Of a stretch of DNA of 64,000 bases, positions 63,534 through 64,000 are shown piece after piece. Made by a program: the position numbers and the translations under genes. Every line of letters begins with the position of its first letter. Position 1 is the stretch's first letter. The stretch comes from JBBQLG01 sp964251665 (GTDB taxonomy: Bacteria > Bacteroidota > Bacteroidia > Cytophagales > Spirosomataceae): assembly GCA_964251665.1 (NCBI GenBank), contig CAXUKO010000004.1, positions 1-64,000 of the forward strand, read 5' to 3'. The notes under the pieces are model-generated. The model had not been told where the DNA came from. It saw only the letters and a program-made list of their open reading frames with translations, and searched no databases.

Positions 63534-63991
63534 ACGCGGGTATCGCTCCGGGTCTTACCGATGACCCGTGTTAAAAGTAGCCACCTGCCCGGCTTATACC
63601 GTGCCAGACCCGCATCGATTGACAAAAAGGATGGATGAATTGGGCAAACCGCTGTATGAATTGTAAACCCCATTCGATGACCTGCCAATCAGCCACCAGC
63701 CCTACTAAGCGCGCCGGTTGCCGAACGGCCTGATGAAGTACTGGTCTGCCTGTTTGCGGAGTGAATAGGCTGCGTTTGGTGCCGAACCGGTTGCAATTAC
63801 CAGTTCAGCGGCCAAAACCACCGGTTCGTGGCGGTTTCTGTTCAGTTGGCGCATAAGGGGATTCATCAGGCCTTCACCACCCGCCAACTTTGTCATACCG
63901 GAAGGGCAAAACGCCCGGTAACCGGCCCAATACCTTCCTCTTTTATCAATCTTTTTTGCACCCAAATTTTCCACAAACCAACCAAAGTGCC
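63534..63991. other. Region with no confident gene
   Basis: The upstream region of the kinase array. It holds one weak minus-strand frame (63705-63974, listed separately) and probably the promoters for both directions. No clear TAnnTTTG with TTG was found. Confidence 0.4.
63705..63974 (-). CDS. Weak 89-residue hypothetical ORF
   Basis: The frame reads MENLGAKKIDKRGRYWAGYR and ends QADQYFIRPFGNRRA. It has no recognised domain, signal or membrane segment, and both start and neighbours are uncertain. It may be chance. Confidence 0.25.
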   Translation of the reverse strand: MENLGAKKIDKRGRYWAGYRAFCPSGMTKLAGGEGLMNPLMRQLNRNRHEPVVLAAELVIATGSAPNAAYSLRKQADQYFIRPFGNRRA

Positions 63992-64000
63992 ATGAACACT
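63992..64000 (+). CDS. Possible start of a plus-strand gene cut by the window edge
   Basis: ATGAACACT at the very end may be a start codon. Only three codons are visible, so nothing more can be said. Confidence 0.2.

Overview
The window looks like chromosome of a Bacteroidota bacterium of the Cytophagales/Spirosoma type. The grounds are a SusC/SusD pair, an AraC-controlled mannan cluster of the Bacteroides kind, a Bacteroidota-type TssD (Hcp) domain, several TTG-N(17-20)-TAnnTTTG promoters, DUF3575 and beta-barrel envelope proteins, and moderately high GC. Species-level assignment is inference. No rRNA, tRNA, CRISPR array, transposase or integrase was seen.

Layout. 1-740 (-): decayed carbohydrate-esterase-like pseudogene. 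858-10319 (+): pectin/hexuronate operon (kdgF, GH105 hydrolase, kduD, uxaB, uxaC, kdgK, eda, exuT), which carries unsaturated and plain uronates through KDG to pyruvate and glyceraldehyde-3-phosphate; kduI and uxaA are not in the window. 10966-17635: beta-mannan cluster (GH26 mannanase, Na+ symporter, GH130 mannosylglucose phosphorylase, cellobiose 2-epimerase) on the minus strand with a divergent AraC regulator. 17775-22614 (-): secreted sugar-oxidation set (TIM-barrel isomerase, beta-propeller, GMC oxidoreductase and its small subunit). 23128-31231: acyl-CoA carboxylase beta chain, a DUF3575/LVIVD lipoprotein group, hslU and two DUF2382 stress proteins. 31447-43075: housekeeping and envelope genes (MFS, mltG, thioesterase, YihY, glycosyltransferase, Sua5/YciO, LpxL-like, WbqC, clpC).

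43284-46099 (+) is an AT-richer island. Its first gene fuses an Hcp/TssD domain to a predicted serine lipase; its second encodes an ankyrin-repeat lipoprotein. It reads as a cargo type VI secretion effector with a cognate immunity protein, and no other T6SS gene is nearby. This is the most interesting system in the window. 46187-50788 (-) holds the SusD/SusC pair; 51259-58484 holds gpmA, a GDPD-like protein, outer-membrane barrels, fabG, a VWA-like membrane protein and a small peptide.

58565-63533 (-): a CatB/Vat-type acetyltransferase, then a LytS/LytTR array. An intact kinase-regulator pair (61334-62473, 60522-61337) is flanked by two broken kinase paralogues. One has lost its phospho-acceptor His and carries a frameshift. 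The other carries stops, a homopolymer frameshift and two similar 16-nt insertions. Long perfect hairpins separate many transcription units, and one hairpin family occurs twice (33939-34009, 55062-55136).
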